DNA from: Ulvibacterium sp.
GTDB taxonomy: Bacteria > Bacteroidota > Bacteroidia > Flavobacteriales > Flavobacteriaceae
NCBI RefSeq assembly: GCF_028285715.1
Contig: NZ_JANQOO010000036.1
Coordinates: forward strand, 39,760-103,759
DNA: 64,000 bases
Direction: 5' to 3'
Shown here: piece by piece, positions 1 through 8,307 of the stretch
Layout: each line of letters starts with the position of its first letter
Position numbering within the stretch: position 1 is the stretch's first letter
The notes under the pieces: model-generated
Told to the model about the DNA's origin: nothing
The model's database searches: none
Seen by the model: the letters and a program-made list of their open reading frames with translations, nothing else
Made by a program: the position numbers and the translations under genes

Positions 1-356
1 ATAATGTTGTATGTTGCCGCCGAATGCAAGGCCATATCCCCCCAATCATACATTCTTCGATGGCCTCCCCGTAGAAGTTTTGTGTTTTCCGGCTTTAAGT
101 ATGCGGCCAATACCTGATTTATTCTATGACCTTCTTCCATACTGCGATCGGAAGTCCACTGACTGGCCTGCCATTGCGTGGCGTTCAACGCCTGAATTTC
201 CCAAGTAGGCTCGGCAAAGGCACGAACTATGGCAAATGGGTCATCCACTTCGTTCGCCGTATCCGCATCCAAGATAATCTTAGTCTTTTGCTGGGCCTGA
301 ACTATGGATACAGTGAAAAAAGTAAAGGCCAATACGTATAACATATAGAGTTTCAT
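1..356 (-). CDS. Secreted nucleoside hydrolase, N-terminal part (cut by window edge)
   Basis: Reading the minus strand from an ATG at 356 gives about 118 uninterrupted codons to the left edge. The protein opens with a signal peptide ending near VQAQ and then has the motif DADTANEVDD. This matches the Asp-rich metal-binding site at the N-terminus of inosine/uridine-preferring nucleoside hydrolases, which hydrolyse the N-glycosidic bond of nucleosides. The export signal suggests periplasmic or surface nucleoside scavenging, as is common for Bacteroidota members of the family. The C-terminal two thirds, including the other active-site residues, lie outside the window, so substrate type cannot be judged. 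Confidence 0.8.
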   Translation of the reverse strand, partial: MKLYMLYVLAFTFFTVSIVQAQQKTKIILDADTANEVDDPFAIVRAFAEPTWEIQALNATQWQASQWTSDRSMEEGHRINQVLAAYLKPENTKLLRGGHRRMYDWGDMALHSAATYNI

Positions 357-563
357 GGTTGGTATTATTAGTATATCGCTAATATATCCAATACTTTTAG
401 AAAAACTTTCCCGGCCAAGATCAAAAAAATAGGTTTTGGTAGTTTTGTAACAGAAAACGCCAAAAACAAGTCAACCCTTATGGATATGTAGTAATCACTT
501 ATTCCGCAATTGGGTTTGGGGGAAATCAAACTTTACATCAATAATGCATCAAGTTAAAACAAT

Positions 564-995
564 ATGAAAAATCTATTGATAGCAGCCTTTCTATTGGCTC
601 AAGTTTCATGTCAGCAGCAAGTCTCGGAAAAAGAAGATATTGCCGCCATCCGGGATCTTTTGGAAATCCAGGCAAAATCCTGGTCCAACCACGATATCGA
701 AGGTTTTATGGAAGGATACCAAAAGTCCGATTCCATAGCCTACTTTGGGAGTGGAGGCATACGCTATGGTTATCAGGCCATGTTGGACAGTTACAAGGAA
801 AGGTATCCTACCAAGGCCCATACGGGGGTACTTACATTTACGCTTCATGACATTTCAAGGGTTAGCGAAGATGCCTATTGGGTAATGGGCGAATATCATT
901 TGACTCGGGAAATTGGGGATGCCAATGGCACTTTTATGATTGTCCTTAAACGAATCAACGGGGAGTGGAAAATTATTGGTGATTCCTCCTGCTAA
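564..995 (+). CDS. NTF2-like (SnoaL/DUF4440 type) small lipoprotein
   Basis: The 143-residue protein has a short lipoprotein-type signal ending in the sequence VSC followed by QQQ, so it is probably lipid-anchored. The mature part has the pattern of the SnoaL/DUF4440 branch of the NTF2 fold: an N-terminal helix rich in acidic residues, then SWSNHDIEGFM, a central GYQAM helix, and a final strand pair ending GEWKIIGD. Such domains bind small ligands or act as simple enzymes, and the sequence alone does not give a role. It is one of only two plus-strand genes in the window and converges with the hydroxyproline operon, whose last stop codon lies 11 bases away. Confidence 0.75.
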   Translation: MKNLLIAAFLLAQVSCQQQVSEKEDIAAIRDLLEIQAKSWSNHDIEGFMEGYQKSDSIAYFGSGGIRYGYQAMLDSYKERYPTKAHTGVLTFTLHDISRVSEDAYWVMGEYHLTREIGDANGTFMIVLKRINGEWKIIGDSSC

Positions 996-1006
996 GAATT
1001 GGGGAA

Positions 1007-2260
1007 TCAGTTAAATTTTCGATCGGGGGCAAATGGCGTAAGCTCCATATCAGGTTTTACCACATCTATCAGTTGTTGTACAAATTTGCCTGTTGCAGGT
1101 CCTAAACTCCATCCCATCATGGCATGGCCAGTGGCTAGAATGAGATTGGAGAAGCCTTTGAATCTTCCTATGTAGGGCAGCCCATCCGGGGAGACAGGTC
1201 GTAGTCCCATCTTGGCTTCACTTTTTTCTTCAGCCGTTATTTCAAGTTCTGGATAAAACCGTTGTGCCCCCTTGGCTATAGCCTCAACCCGCTCCTTACG
1301 AATAATCTGGTTTATACCGGAAAACTCCATTGTCCCCGCAAATCGAGTAAATCCACGCATTGGGGTAACTGCCATTTTGGACTCCATAAGAATGGCCGGC
1401 AGGGTAATTCCTGTATCCCTGGATACATTAATACTATATCCCTTACCCGCCTGTAGTGGTACTATCTTTCCCAATTTTTTGGCGATTCTACCACTCCACG
1501 ACCCTGCGGCCAAAACAATTTCATCGCCCTGGTAAGCGTTTCTTGAGGTCTGTACTTCGGTTATTTTGCCTCCTTCTATGGTCAAGTCCCGTACCTCTTC
1601 ATTAATCTTAAATCTTACACCAACACGCTGTAGATATGCTACCATTTTGGGCATGAACTCGTTGGGGGTGGTGTGTCCATCGCATTCATAGTAAATCGCT
1701 CCTTGAGCATTAATCTTTACTTCAGGTTGCAGTCGCTCAAGTCCCGAGGAATCCACCTCGGAAACCTCCAGCCCCAGTTGTTCGGCCTTCTTCGCGACAG
1801 CAAGTTCATGTTCCTGAGCCGCCTCTGTTTGGTATAGCATTAGTAGTCCTTGGCGTTCCAACTGAAAATCACCCAAGTCTCCTGAGGTCTTGATATCCTG
1901 AAAAAGTTCCCTACTCAAAAGATTGATTTCCTTAATGACAGGAATGGCCTTTTCCACTTTGGCCTTGGTCGAAGACCTGTGGAAATACCAGGACCATTTT
2001 AAGAAATCCAGGTCCCAGCGGGGTTTGATGTACAAGGGGCTAGAAGAGTCCATCATCCATTTCAGTCCTTGCATCAAAACACCTGGTGCCGCCAAGGGGA
2101 CAATATGACTAGGTGTTAAATACCCTGCATTTACAAAGGAAGCTCCGGAACTGATATCGGATTTATCGATTACGGTAACCTCATGGCCCGACTTGCTCAA
2201 AAAATAAGCGGAGCTTAATCCGATTATACCGCCTCCTATAATTATGATCTTTTTTCCCAT
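1007..2260 (-). CDS. FAD-dependent D-amino-acid (cis-4-hydroxy-D-proline) dehydrogenase
   Basis: The 417-residue protein starts with a dinucleotide-binding motif, IIGGGIIGLSSAYFLSKSG, and ends with the FAD-contacting block GLRPVSPDGLPYIG and ATGHAMMGWSLGP, as in the DadA/DAO family of flavin amine oxidoreductases. There is no signal peptide, so it is probably cytoplasmic or membrane-associated. It is the last gene of a four-gene set whose other members are a hydroxyproline epimerase, a pyrroline-carboxylate deaminase-type lyase and an oxoglutarate-semialdehyde dehydrogenase. This context points to oxidation of cis-4-hydroxy-D-proline to 1-pyrroline-4-hydroxy-2-carboxylate. Its ATG lies one base after the stop of the epimerase gene, which suggests coupled translation. 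Activity on other D-amino acids cannot be excluded. Confidence 0.82.
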   Translation of the reverse strand: MGKKIIIIGGGIIGLSSAYFLSKSGHEVTVIDKSDISSGASFVNAGYLTPSHIVPLAAPGVLMQGLKWMMDSSSPLYIKPRWDLDFLKWSWYFHRSSTKAKVEKAIPVIKEINLLSRELFQDIKTSGDLGDFQLERQGLLMLYQTEAAQEHELAVAKKAEQLGLEVSEVDSSGLERLQPEVKINAQGAIYYECDGHTTPNEFMPKMVAYLQRVGVRFKINEEVRDLTIEGGKITEVQTSRNAYQGDEIVLAAGSWSGRIAKKLGKIVPLQAGKGYSINVSRDTGITLPAILMESKMAVTPMRGFTRFAGTMEFSGINQIIRKERVEAIAKGAQRFYPELEITAEEKSEAKMGLRPVSPDGLPYIGRFKGFSNLILATGHAMMGWSLGPATGKFVQQLIDVVKPDMELTPFAPDRKFN

Positions 2261-2261
2261 A

Positions 2262-3269
2262 TTAAATTACCTGAAACCCATGGGCATAGGGATCGTCCTC
2301 GTCAATGGTTATGGTATTGTATCCATAAATCCTGGCCCATCCCTTTATACTGGGTACAATTGCAGTTTCTCCCGATAGTTTTGTCTCTTTCTCGACCCTT
2401 CCCTCGAATTTGGATCCTATAAAACTCTCATGAACAAATTTGTCCCCAACAGACAACTTTCCCTTAGCATACCACTGGGCCATCCGTGCTGAAGTACCCG
2501 TTCCACATGGTGATCGGTCAATGGCCTTATCCCCATAAAATACTGCGTTACGCGCGGTGGCATCCGATGATAGGGTGTCCCCCGACCACATGATATGACT
2601 TACATCCCTAATTGTATCGTCTTCCGGATGAATGAACCGATCAGGATATTTAAGATTGATTTTCTCACGGATTTCCTGGCTAAACCCGATCAATTCACTG
2701 GCCGAAAAATCCTGTAGGCCCGAAAAATTGGGCTGTACATCAAAAATAGCATAGAAGTTACCACCATAAGCCACATCAAATCTTAATTCTCCCAATGAAC
2801 TACAACGCACAAAAAGTTCCGAAGCTGCGAGATAGGACTTTACATTGGTGAGCTTTACCCATTCCACTTTATTGCTCCCTAAACCATACTCTACCTCAAC
2901 CAAACCGGCGGGTGTTTCCATACGTATCCGTCCCGGCACTTTTGGTGTAATAATACCTTCCTCGATCGCTATGGTGATGCTACCGATGGTACCGTGCCCG
3001 CACATGGGCAAACAGCCGCTCGTTTCAATAAAAAGGATACCCAAATCATTATTAGGATCCGAAGGTGGGTATAAGATGCTTCCACTCATCATATCATGGC
3101 CACGAGGCTCGAACATAAGTCCCCTACGAATCCAATCATATTCCTTTATGAAGTATTGCCGCTTTTCCGCCATATTGGAGCCCTTTAGTTCCGGACCTCC
3201 TGTCTTTACCAATCTTACCGGATTTCCACAGGTATGGGCATCGATACAGTTAAATTTGTGTACGGACAT
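2262..3269 (-). CDS. 4-hydroxyproline 2-epimerase (proline racemase family)
   Basis: The 335-residue protein is a proline racemase superfamily member. Both catalytic cysteines are present: about residue 90 in MCGHGTIG and about residue 255 in SPCGTGTSA. The second cysteine separates it from the trans-3-hydroxy-L-proline dehydratases, which have threonine there. The reaction would be interconversion of trans-4-hydroxy-L-proline and cis-4-hydroxy-D-proline by a two-base mechanism. Its neighbours, a D-amino acid dehydrogenase directly downstream and an oxoglutarate-semialdehyde dehydrogenase upstream, favour hydroxyproline over proline as substrate. Length and motif spacing are normal. Confidence 0.88.
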   Translation of the reverse strand: MSVHKFNCIDAHTCGNPVRLVKTGGPELKGSNMAEKRQYFIKEYDWIRRGLMFEPRGHDMMSGSILYPPSDPNNDLGILFIETSGCLPMCGHGTIGSITIAIEEGIITPKVPGRIRMETPAGLVEVEYGLGSNKVEWVKLTNVKSYLAASELFVRCSSLGELRFDVAYGGNFYAIFDVQPNFSGLQDFSASELIGFSQEIREKINLKYPDRFIHPEDDTIRDVSHIMWSGDTLSSDATARNAVFYGDKAIDRSPCGTGTSARMAQWYAKGKLSVGDKFVHESFIGSKFEGRVEKETKLSGETAIVPSIKGWARIYGYNTITIDEDDPYAHGFQVI

Positions 3270-3369
3270 ATTGAAGCTAGTAAAAATTCATTGGACCATT
3301 GTATCCAAAGGATGATTTGGTTCCTCACCTTGGTCTATTTTCAAAAAGATAAGGATACCTTGTAAATCG

Positions 3370-4953
3370 TCAAATTTTTGAAGTGGTATGCCTTCCATTT
3401 ACCAATCTCATGATATCCAAAGGATTATCATCCTTTAAAGCATCAGGCAAGGCCTGTTGCGGCCAATTCTGATACGAAACAGGTCTCACCCAACGTAGAA
3501 TGGCCGAGGTCCCGACCGAAGTAAAACGGCTATCCGTACTCGCCGGAAAGGGCCCGCCATGCTGCATGGAAGGACAGACTTCAACACCGGTAGGGACACC
3601 ATTAAAAATTAGGCGCCCTACCCTATTCCGCAAAGCTTCGGCAATGGGGCCGTAGCTTTGCAGTTCCTCCTCATTTCCTAAAATAGTCCCGGTCAATTGG
3701 CCTTCCAATTGATCTATTACCTTTTCCAGTTCATTTATATCCTCACATTGTACCAAAATAGAGAATGGTCCAAAAACCTCCTGATGTAATTTGGGATTGG
3801 CCATAAAATCCGAACCATCTACCATCAATATCCGCTGCTTTCCATAATTAGGCGGTGCTTCTGTATCAATGGAAGCTACAATCTGCGTTTCGGACTGGGA
3901 AGAGAGCTCTTCTTTTCCTTTTTCATATCCACTATAAATGTTCGGATGCAGCATGCAGCCCGGTTCAATTTTTTCTATCTCCTTTCCCAAAATGGAAGCA
4001 AAAGCATCCAATTCATTACCCTTGATTCCCAGAAGTAATCCAGGATTGGTGCAAAATTGTCCCGCTCCCAAGGTAATGGAGCCCGCGTAACTTTTTGCCC
4101 AAAGTCCGCCGTTTTCCCCTAATGCCCCGGGTAGTGCCACGACGGGATTAATACTACCCATTTCCGCAAAAACCGGTATAGGTTCCTTACGCTCATTGGC
4201 CAATTGGTACAATGCGGTTCCACCCCGGATACTACCCGTAAAGCCAACACCTTTAACATTAGGGTGCATCACCAACTTTTGGCCCACTTCAATTCCACTA
4301 CTATTCAGATTGGAAAAGACACCATCTGGCATTCCTGTGCGTTCAACTGCACGAATAATGGCCGAGGCCACCAGTTCTCCGGTACCTGCATGCATGGGGT
4401 GACTTTTTACAATGACAGGGCACCCCGCTGCCAACGCGCTGGCCGTATCCCCACCGGCCGTTGAAAAGGCCAATGGAAAATTACTAGATCCAAAAACAAC
4501 GATGGGACCTTTAGGAACCAGCATTTTTCGAATATCCGTTTTGGGTAAAGGCTGACGCTCCGGCTGCGCGGTATCTATGGTAGCGTCTACCCAGGAACCT
4601 TCTTTCAACAAGTCGGCAAAGGCCCGTAATTGTCCCATGGTTCGGCCCCGTTCACCTTTTGCACGACCTTCGGGAAGTCCTGATTCTTGTATATAAACCC
4701 GTATCAATACATCTCCAAGGTTTTCTATTTCCTCGGCAATCGCAATTAGAAAATCCGCTTTTTGTATTCCTGATGTATTTCGGTAGGCCTTGAACGCGGA
4801 TTTTGCCTTCTCCGCGGCGGTATTGATTTCCTCATCCGTAGCTTCGTGAAAATTCCACTCCGTCGGTATGTTCAATTTTGGGTCGAACGTGCTATAAGTA
4901 ATGCCCCCTTTAGCCGAAAGCTCGTTACCCACATAATTTTTGCCCGTTATCAT
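3370..4953 (-). CDS. 2,5-dioxovalerate (2-oxoglutarate semialdehyde) dehydrogenase
   Basis: The 527-residue protein is an aldehyde dehydrogenase of the subgroup that oxidises 2-oxoglutarate semialdehyde to 2-oxoglutarate with NAD(P)+. The conserved glutamate is in FAEMGSINP near residue 263 and the nucleophilic cysteine in GAGQFCTNPG near residue 300. The loop GFTGSIRGG corresponds to the coenzyme-binding motif. Features such as GSSNFPLAFSTAGGDTASALAAGCPV are characteristic of this subgroup rather than of betaine or succinate-semialdehyde dehydrogenases. In this operon it would carry out the last step of hydroxyproline breakdown. The same enzyme class serves oxidative pentose and glucarate pathways. 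Confidence 0.88.
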   Translation of the reverse strand: MITGKNYVGNELSAKGGITYSTFDPKLNIPTEWNFHEATDEEINTAAEKAKSAFKAYRNTSGIQKADFLIAIAEEIENLGDVLIRVYIQESGLPEGRAKGERGRTMGQLRAFADLLKEGSWVDATIDTAQPERQPLPKTDIRKMLVPKGPIVVFGSSNFPLAFSTAGGDTASALAAGCPVIVKSHPMHAGTGELVASAIIRAVERTGMPDGVFSNLNSSGIEVGQKLVMHPNVKGVGFTGSIRGGTALYQLANERKEPIPVFAEMGSINPVVALPGALGENGGLWAKSYAGSITLGAGQFCTNPGLLLGIKGNELDAFASILGKEIEKIEPGCMLHPNIYSGYEKGKEELSSQSETQIVASIDTEAPPNYGKQRILMVDGSDFMANPKLHQEVFGPFSILVQCEDINELEKVIDQLEGQLTGTILGNEEELQSYGPIAEALRNRVGRLIFNGVPTGVEVCPSMQHGGPFPASTDSRFTSVGTSAILRWVRPVSYQNWPQQALPDALKDDNPLDIMRLVNGRHTTSKI

Positions 4954-5060
4954 GAATAATTATTTTTTGATTATTTCTGTGAACGATTTTTGCAGTCCGT
5001 CGAAGATAAAAAACAAACACTAAAAGGAAGCGTATTGTCCAGAATTTATCTATGGGAGAA

Positions 5061-5996
5061 TTATTTGAGGAATTTGGCCAGCGACCTGTAATCCGGTAAT
5101 TCCGGTCGTGTACGCAGTCCCTCTTCTATAATTCGCAGAACGCGATCCCTTTCCGGTCCTTCCAATTTTAGTCTTGGGGGCCTTACATGTTCGGTACCAA
5201 TACCCGTAGCCACTTCCGCCAACTTAATGTTCTGCACCAGTTGGGGGCTAATGTCCAGCTCCAAAAGTGGAAGGAACCAACGATATATTTGAGTAGCCTC
5301 CGCAATCTTGCCTGCTTTGGCCAGCTCGTAAATAGCCACAGTCTCCGAAGGGAAGGCACATACCAATCCGGCTACCCATCCATCCGCCCCCAGTAAAAGG
5401 CTTTCCAAGGCCAATGGATCTACGCCGGTGAGAATTTTTAAACGTTCTCCAAATCTATTGCGCAACCTACCGATATTGATAATATCCCGGGTTGACTCCT
5501 TTACCGCTCCTATATTTTTAAGCTCCAACAATTCTTCGAACATATTACAGGTCACCTCGATCTTATAATCTACCGGGTTATTGTAGATCATAATAGGCAA
5601 GCCAGTGTTTTGGGCCACTTCCTTAAAATAAATCACAGTTTCACGATCCGTGGCCTTATAGCGCATGGGCGGAAGGACCATTAGACCGTCCGCTCCGTGC
5701 CTTTCCGCATTTTGGGCCGCGGTTATGGCCGCCTTGGTAGCCTGCTCGGCTATGGTCATCACTACCGGTATACTGCCGGAAACGGCTTCTAAGGTCTCCT
5801 TTATCAAAACCTCCTTTTCATTTTCTACAAGCGTGCTGGCCTCCCCCAAAGATCCTCCCAGAACAATGCCATGCACACCCGCATCTATTTGGGCTTCAAT
5901 GTTCTTATTGAACATTTTTAAATCCAATTCATCGTGCTCCGTGAATTTAGTAGTTATCGCGGGCATAACGCCCTCCCATTTTACTATCATAGCCAT
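5061..5996 (-). CDS. Dihydrodipicolinate synthase family lyase, probable pyrroline-4-hydroxy-2-carboxylate deaminase
   Basis: The 311-residue protein has a TIM-barrel lyase sequence of the DapA/N-acetylneuraminate lyase superfamily. The Schiff-base lysine is about residue 166 in GAVKESTRD, and the tyrosine motif MIYNNPVDYKI precedes it. By operon context it should convert 1-pyrroline-4-hydroxy-2-carboxylate into 2-oxoglutarate semialdehyde and ammonia. It is the first gene of the hydroxyproline set in transcription order, followed after 107 bases by the semialdehyde dehydrogenase. Other family members are aldolases of keto-deoxy sugar acids, so the exact reaction rests on the neighbours. No regulator is adjacent. 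Confidence 0.82.
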   Translation of the reverse strand: MAMIVKWEGVMPAITTKFTEHDELDLKMFNKNIEAQIDAGVHGIVLGGSLGEASTLVENEKEVLIKETLEAVSGSIPVVMTIAEQATKAAITAAQNAERHGADGLMVLPPMRYKATDRETVIYFKEVAQNTGLPIMIYNNPVDYKIEVTCNMFEELLELKNIGAVKESTRDIINIGRLRNRFGERLKILTGVDPLALESLLLGADGWVAGLVCAFPSETVAIYELAKAGKIAEATQIYRWFLPLLELDISPQLVQNIKLAEVATGIGTEHVRPPRLKLEGPERDRVLRIIEEGLRTRPELPDYRSLAKFLK

Positions 5997-6217
5997 ACTA
6001 TATTGAAATTTATGGGGAAACTAATTCTTACCCAAAAGATACGCAAGGAAACCAGGGGCCAAAATTGAAATATTTACATCTTTTCTTGATAAGGGTACAA
6101 AGCCAGTTTAGCATTTGGTATCTACCAATGCACTCTTGAACGAGGATGCGGCAAAAATTTACTCAAATATGGTCATTGGAAACGCCAGGGAATCTCAAAT
6201 CCAGCCAAATTTTTGAT

Positions 6218-8284
6218 TCAGTTTCTGTTTACCCTAAAGGTAATTCTCCTGTTGGTGATTACGTTCGTTGGGGGTATGAGATTAACCTGTACGTCCACGG
6301 AAGGATTGTCCGCTGTTGTGTTGGAATCCGTTTGATCCTGGGTATTCGTTATGGTGTTGGTATAGGTCATGGAGGAAAGATGAATATTTGTGATGTATGC
6401 CCTGGCCACAAGGGTCATGGTAGCTACCTCCCCTCCTACCATTGTACCTATGTTCCAATTGGGATAGCTAAATGATCCCTTGGAAACCGTAGCGGAAACA
6501 AAATCCAGCCCGTTGGGCAATACATCCGTAATCTGAAGATTTGTCAACGCATCAAAACCCAAACTTTCGACTGTTATATCAAAGGACACCAAATCGCCAT
6601 CATTAACGACCAGATCTGTAGTTGTTTTGTCCAAAACAATGTCGGGATCACAGTAATATACTTGAATCGCGTTGGAGTCATAGCTACAGGAGCCCTTGGT
6701 AACCCTAAGAAAATACTCCCCTGCAGACGTAGCCAAATACGTAGGTGACGTAGCTCCTGGAATCAAGACACTATTGCCATACCATTGATAGGCATCGAAG
6801 ACTTCCCCGCCGGATACCTCCAAAGTAGACCCTGGCAGACAATTGCTTCCGCTTATTTGGAGATTTACATTGGGCAAGGTATCAAAGCCTGAGAAATAAC
6901 CCGCCAATCCCCTAGCACCATTAAAACCAAAAAAACCCACCGCAATAGGGCCCGAAGATTGAACACTTACATCTCCGGTCAAATTGGGAACATAGAAAGT
7001 CTTCCAATCGGAGGTCCCGGCTACCGTGTTCGAAGAAGGTAGCGTAACGGTACCATTACCATCTGTTACAATAATGTTGCTATTGGGTGTTGTAGTCGAT
7101 GCAATTATGGTTACACCACCGGAAACATTTATACCTGCTGCATCCCTGATATTGGGAATATTGTCCATGGTGTCCGGCAGAAGGCAATTTACTGGTGCCA
7201 CAAAATTCAAACCTTGGGTATACACCTGGCTTGAACCCGCCATACATTGGTACGCATAAACATCCTCTGAGGTCTGCACATACATATTGGCCCCTACCGA
7301 GTTGGATGAATAGTTGCTACTAGGTATCTCCAGATAGTCACCATTATTAATGGTCGCTATAGGTGTGGCAGATCCGTTTACGTAGATTTCCGTATTATCT
7401 TGAGTAGCAATAATCAGCGGAAATTCAGTCTCTCCACCGGATCCTCCATTTCCCCTAACAAATACATATTCCCTGCCGAGACTATTCTCGGGTACGGGTT
7501 GGTCTATACCGGCATCCCGGTTACTCGCCCCTGCTTGTCGCCCGTAATTCAATGAGCCGTTACTGATAACAATATTCTTGTCGGAAACGATCGAGGCGCC
7601 GATCCAACCATCTTCATGGGCCGGGGTTGGGGAATTGCCAATATAGGTTTCAAAGACAAAGGATTCATTGGCGTCCAAAACAATTTGATAGGTATCCGCA
7701 GTAATTCCGGCAACATTAGACCCTACCCGAAATTCACAACCGGGGTCATATCCAAAAACATCGATCGTAGTGTTGTTCTCGGTGGCCATGATTCCCAAAG
7801 TATTGGATTTTGAAACATGGCTGCCCAGATTGGGAACGCCGCCCCATTTGAAGCTTGTGCCCAAGGCGGCCCTTCCTTTGGAAGTCAACGAAGCTGCTTG
7901 GGAACCTGATCTACCCCTATAATTTACATAGAAGTTGTTGCCCCCAGGAGCTTCAAAACGCAATCCACTATTGGTCAATACTACACCTGTATTGGTATTG
8001 TTTACCAAGGTTACATTGTTGTCCCCGTTACCGAGATTGTATGTGGCCGGACTCGTGTTGGAAATCGAAAAGGAAGTAACCGGCGTGGCATTGGTACCTT
8101 GATAGACATTGACCGTGAATGAAGTGGTCTCCGGTGTGGATAGGTAAACCGCTTGCTGTTGAATAGCGCCGTTATTCTGGCCTTGTTTGAGCGGCGGCAA
8201 ATAATGCAAGTCACTGAGCTGCCCATAGGAAATGAATCCCAACAACCCAAAAAGAAGAAAAAGATGCTTTTTTTTTAACCACAT
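6218..8284 (-). CDS. Secreted IgGFc-binding-type N-terminal domain protein with DUF11 repeat, short paralogue of the giant adhesin
   Basis: The 688-residue protein has a signal peptide ending in SYGQ and then aligns residue for residue with roughly the first 660 residues of the gene upstream. It has a long beta-rich domain resembling the bacterial IgGFc-binding N-terminal domain, an Ig-like segment with AYQWYGNSVLIPGATSP, and a DUF11 repeat starting near DIVLDKTTTDL. Instead of continuing into calcium motifs and SprB repeats, it stops after a short tail ending NVITNRRITFRVNRN. No recognisable type IX secretion C-terminal domain is present. It starts 23 bases after the stop of the giant gene, so the two are probably co-transcribed. 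The pair arose by duplication; a surface or adhesive role is an inference. Confidence 0.78.
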   Translation of the reverse strand: MWLKKKHLFLLFGLLGFISYGQLSDLHYLPPLKQGQNNGAIQQQAVYLSTPETTSFTVNVYQGTNATPVTSFSISNTSPATYNLGNGDNNVTLVNNTNTGVVLTNSGLRFEAPGGNNFYVNYRGRSGSQAASLTSKGRAALGTSFKWGGVPNLGSHVSKSNTLGIMATENNTTIDVFGYDPGCEFRVGSNVAGITADTYQIVLDANESFVFETYIGNSPTPAHEDGWIGASIVSDKNIVISNGSLNYGRQAGASNRDAGIDQPVPENSLGREYVFVRGNGGSGGETEFPLIIATQDNTEIYVNGSATPIATINNGDYLEIPSSNYSSNSVGANMYVQTSEDVYAYQCMAGSSQVYTQGLNFVAPVNCLLPDTMDNIPNIRDAAGINVSGGVTIIASTTTPNSNIIVTDGNGTVTLPSSNTVAGTSDWKTFYVPNLTGDVSVQSSGPIAVGFFGFNGARGLAGYFSGFDTLPNVNLQISGSNCLPGSTLEVSGGEVFDAYQWYGNSVLIPGATSPTYLATSAGEYFLRVTKGSCSYDSNAIQVYYCDPDIVLDKTTTDLVVNDGDLVSFDITVESLGFDALTNLQITDVLPNGLDFVSATVSKGSFSYPNWNIGTMVGGEVATMTLVARAYITNIHLSSMTYTNTITNTQDQTDSNTTADNPSVDVQVNLIPPTNVITNRRITFRVNRN

Positions 8285-8307
8285 CCGGAAAAACAGACAT
8301 TTTAGTT

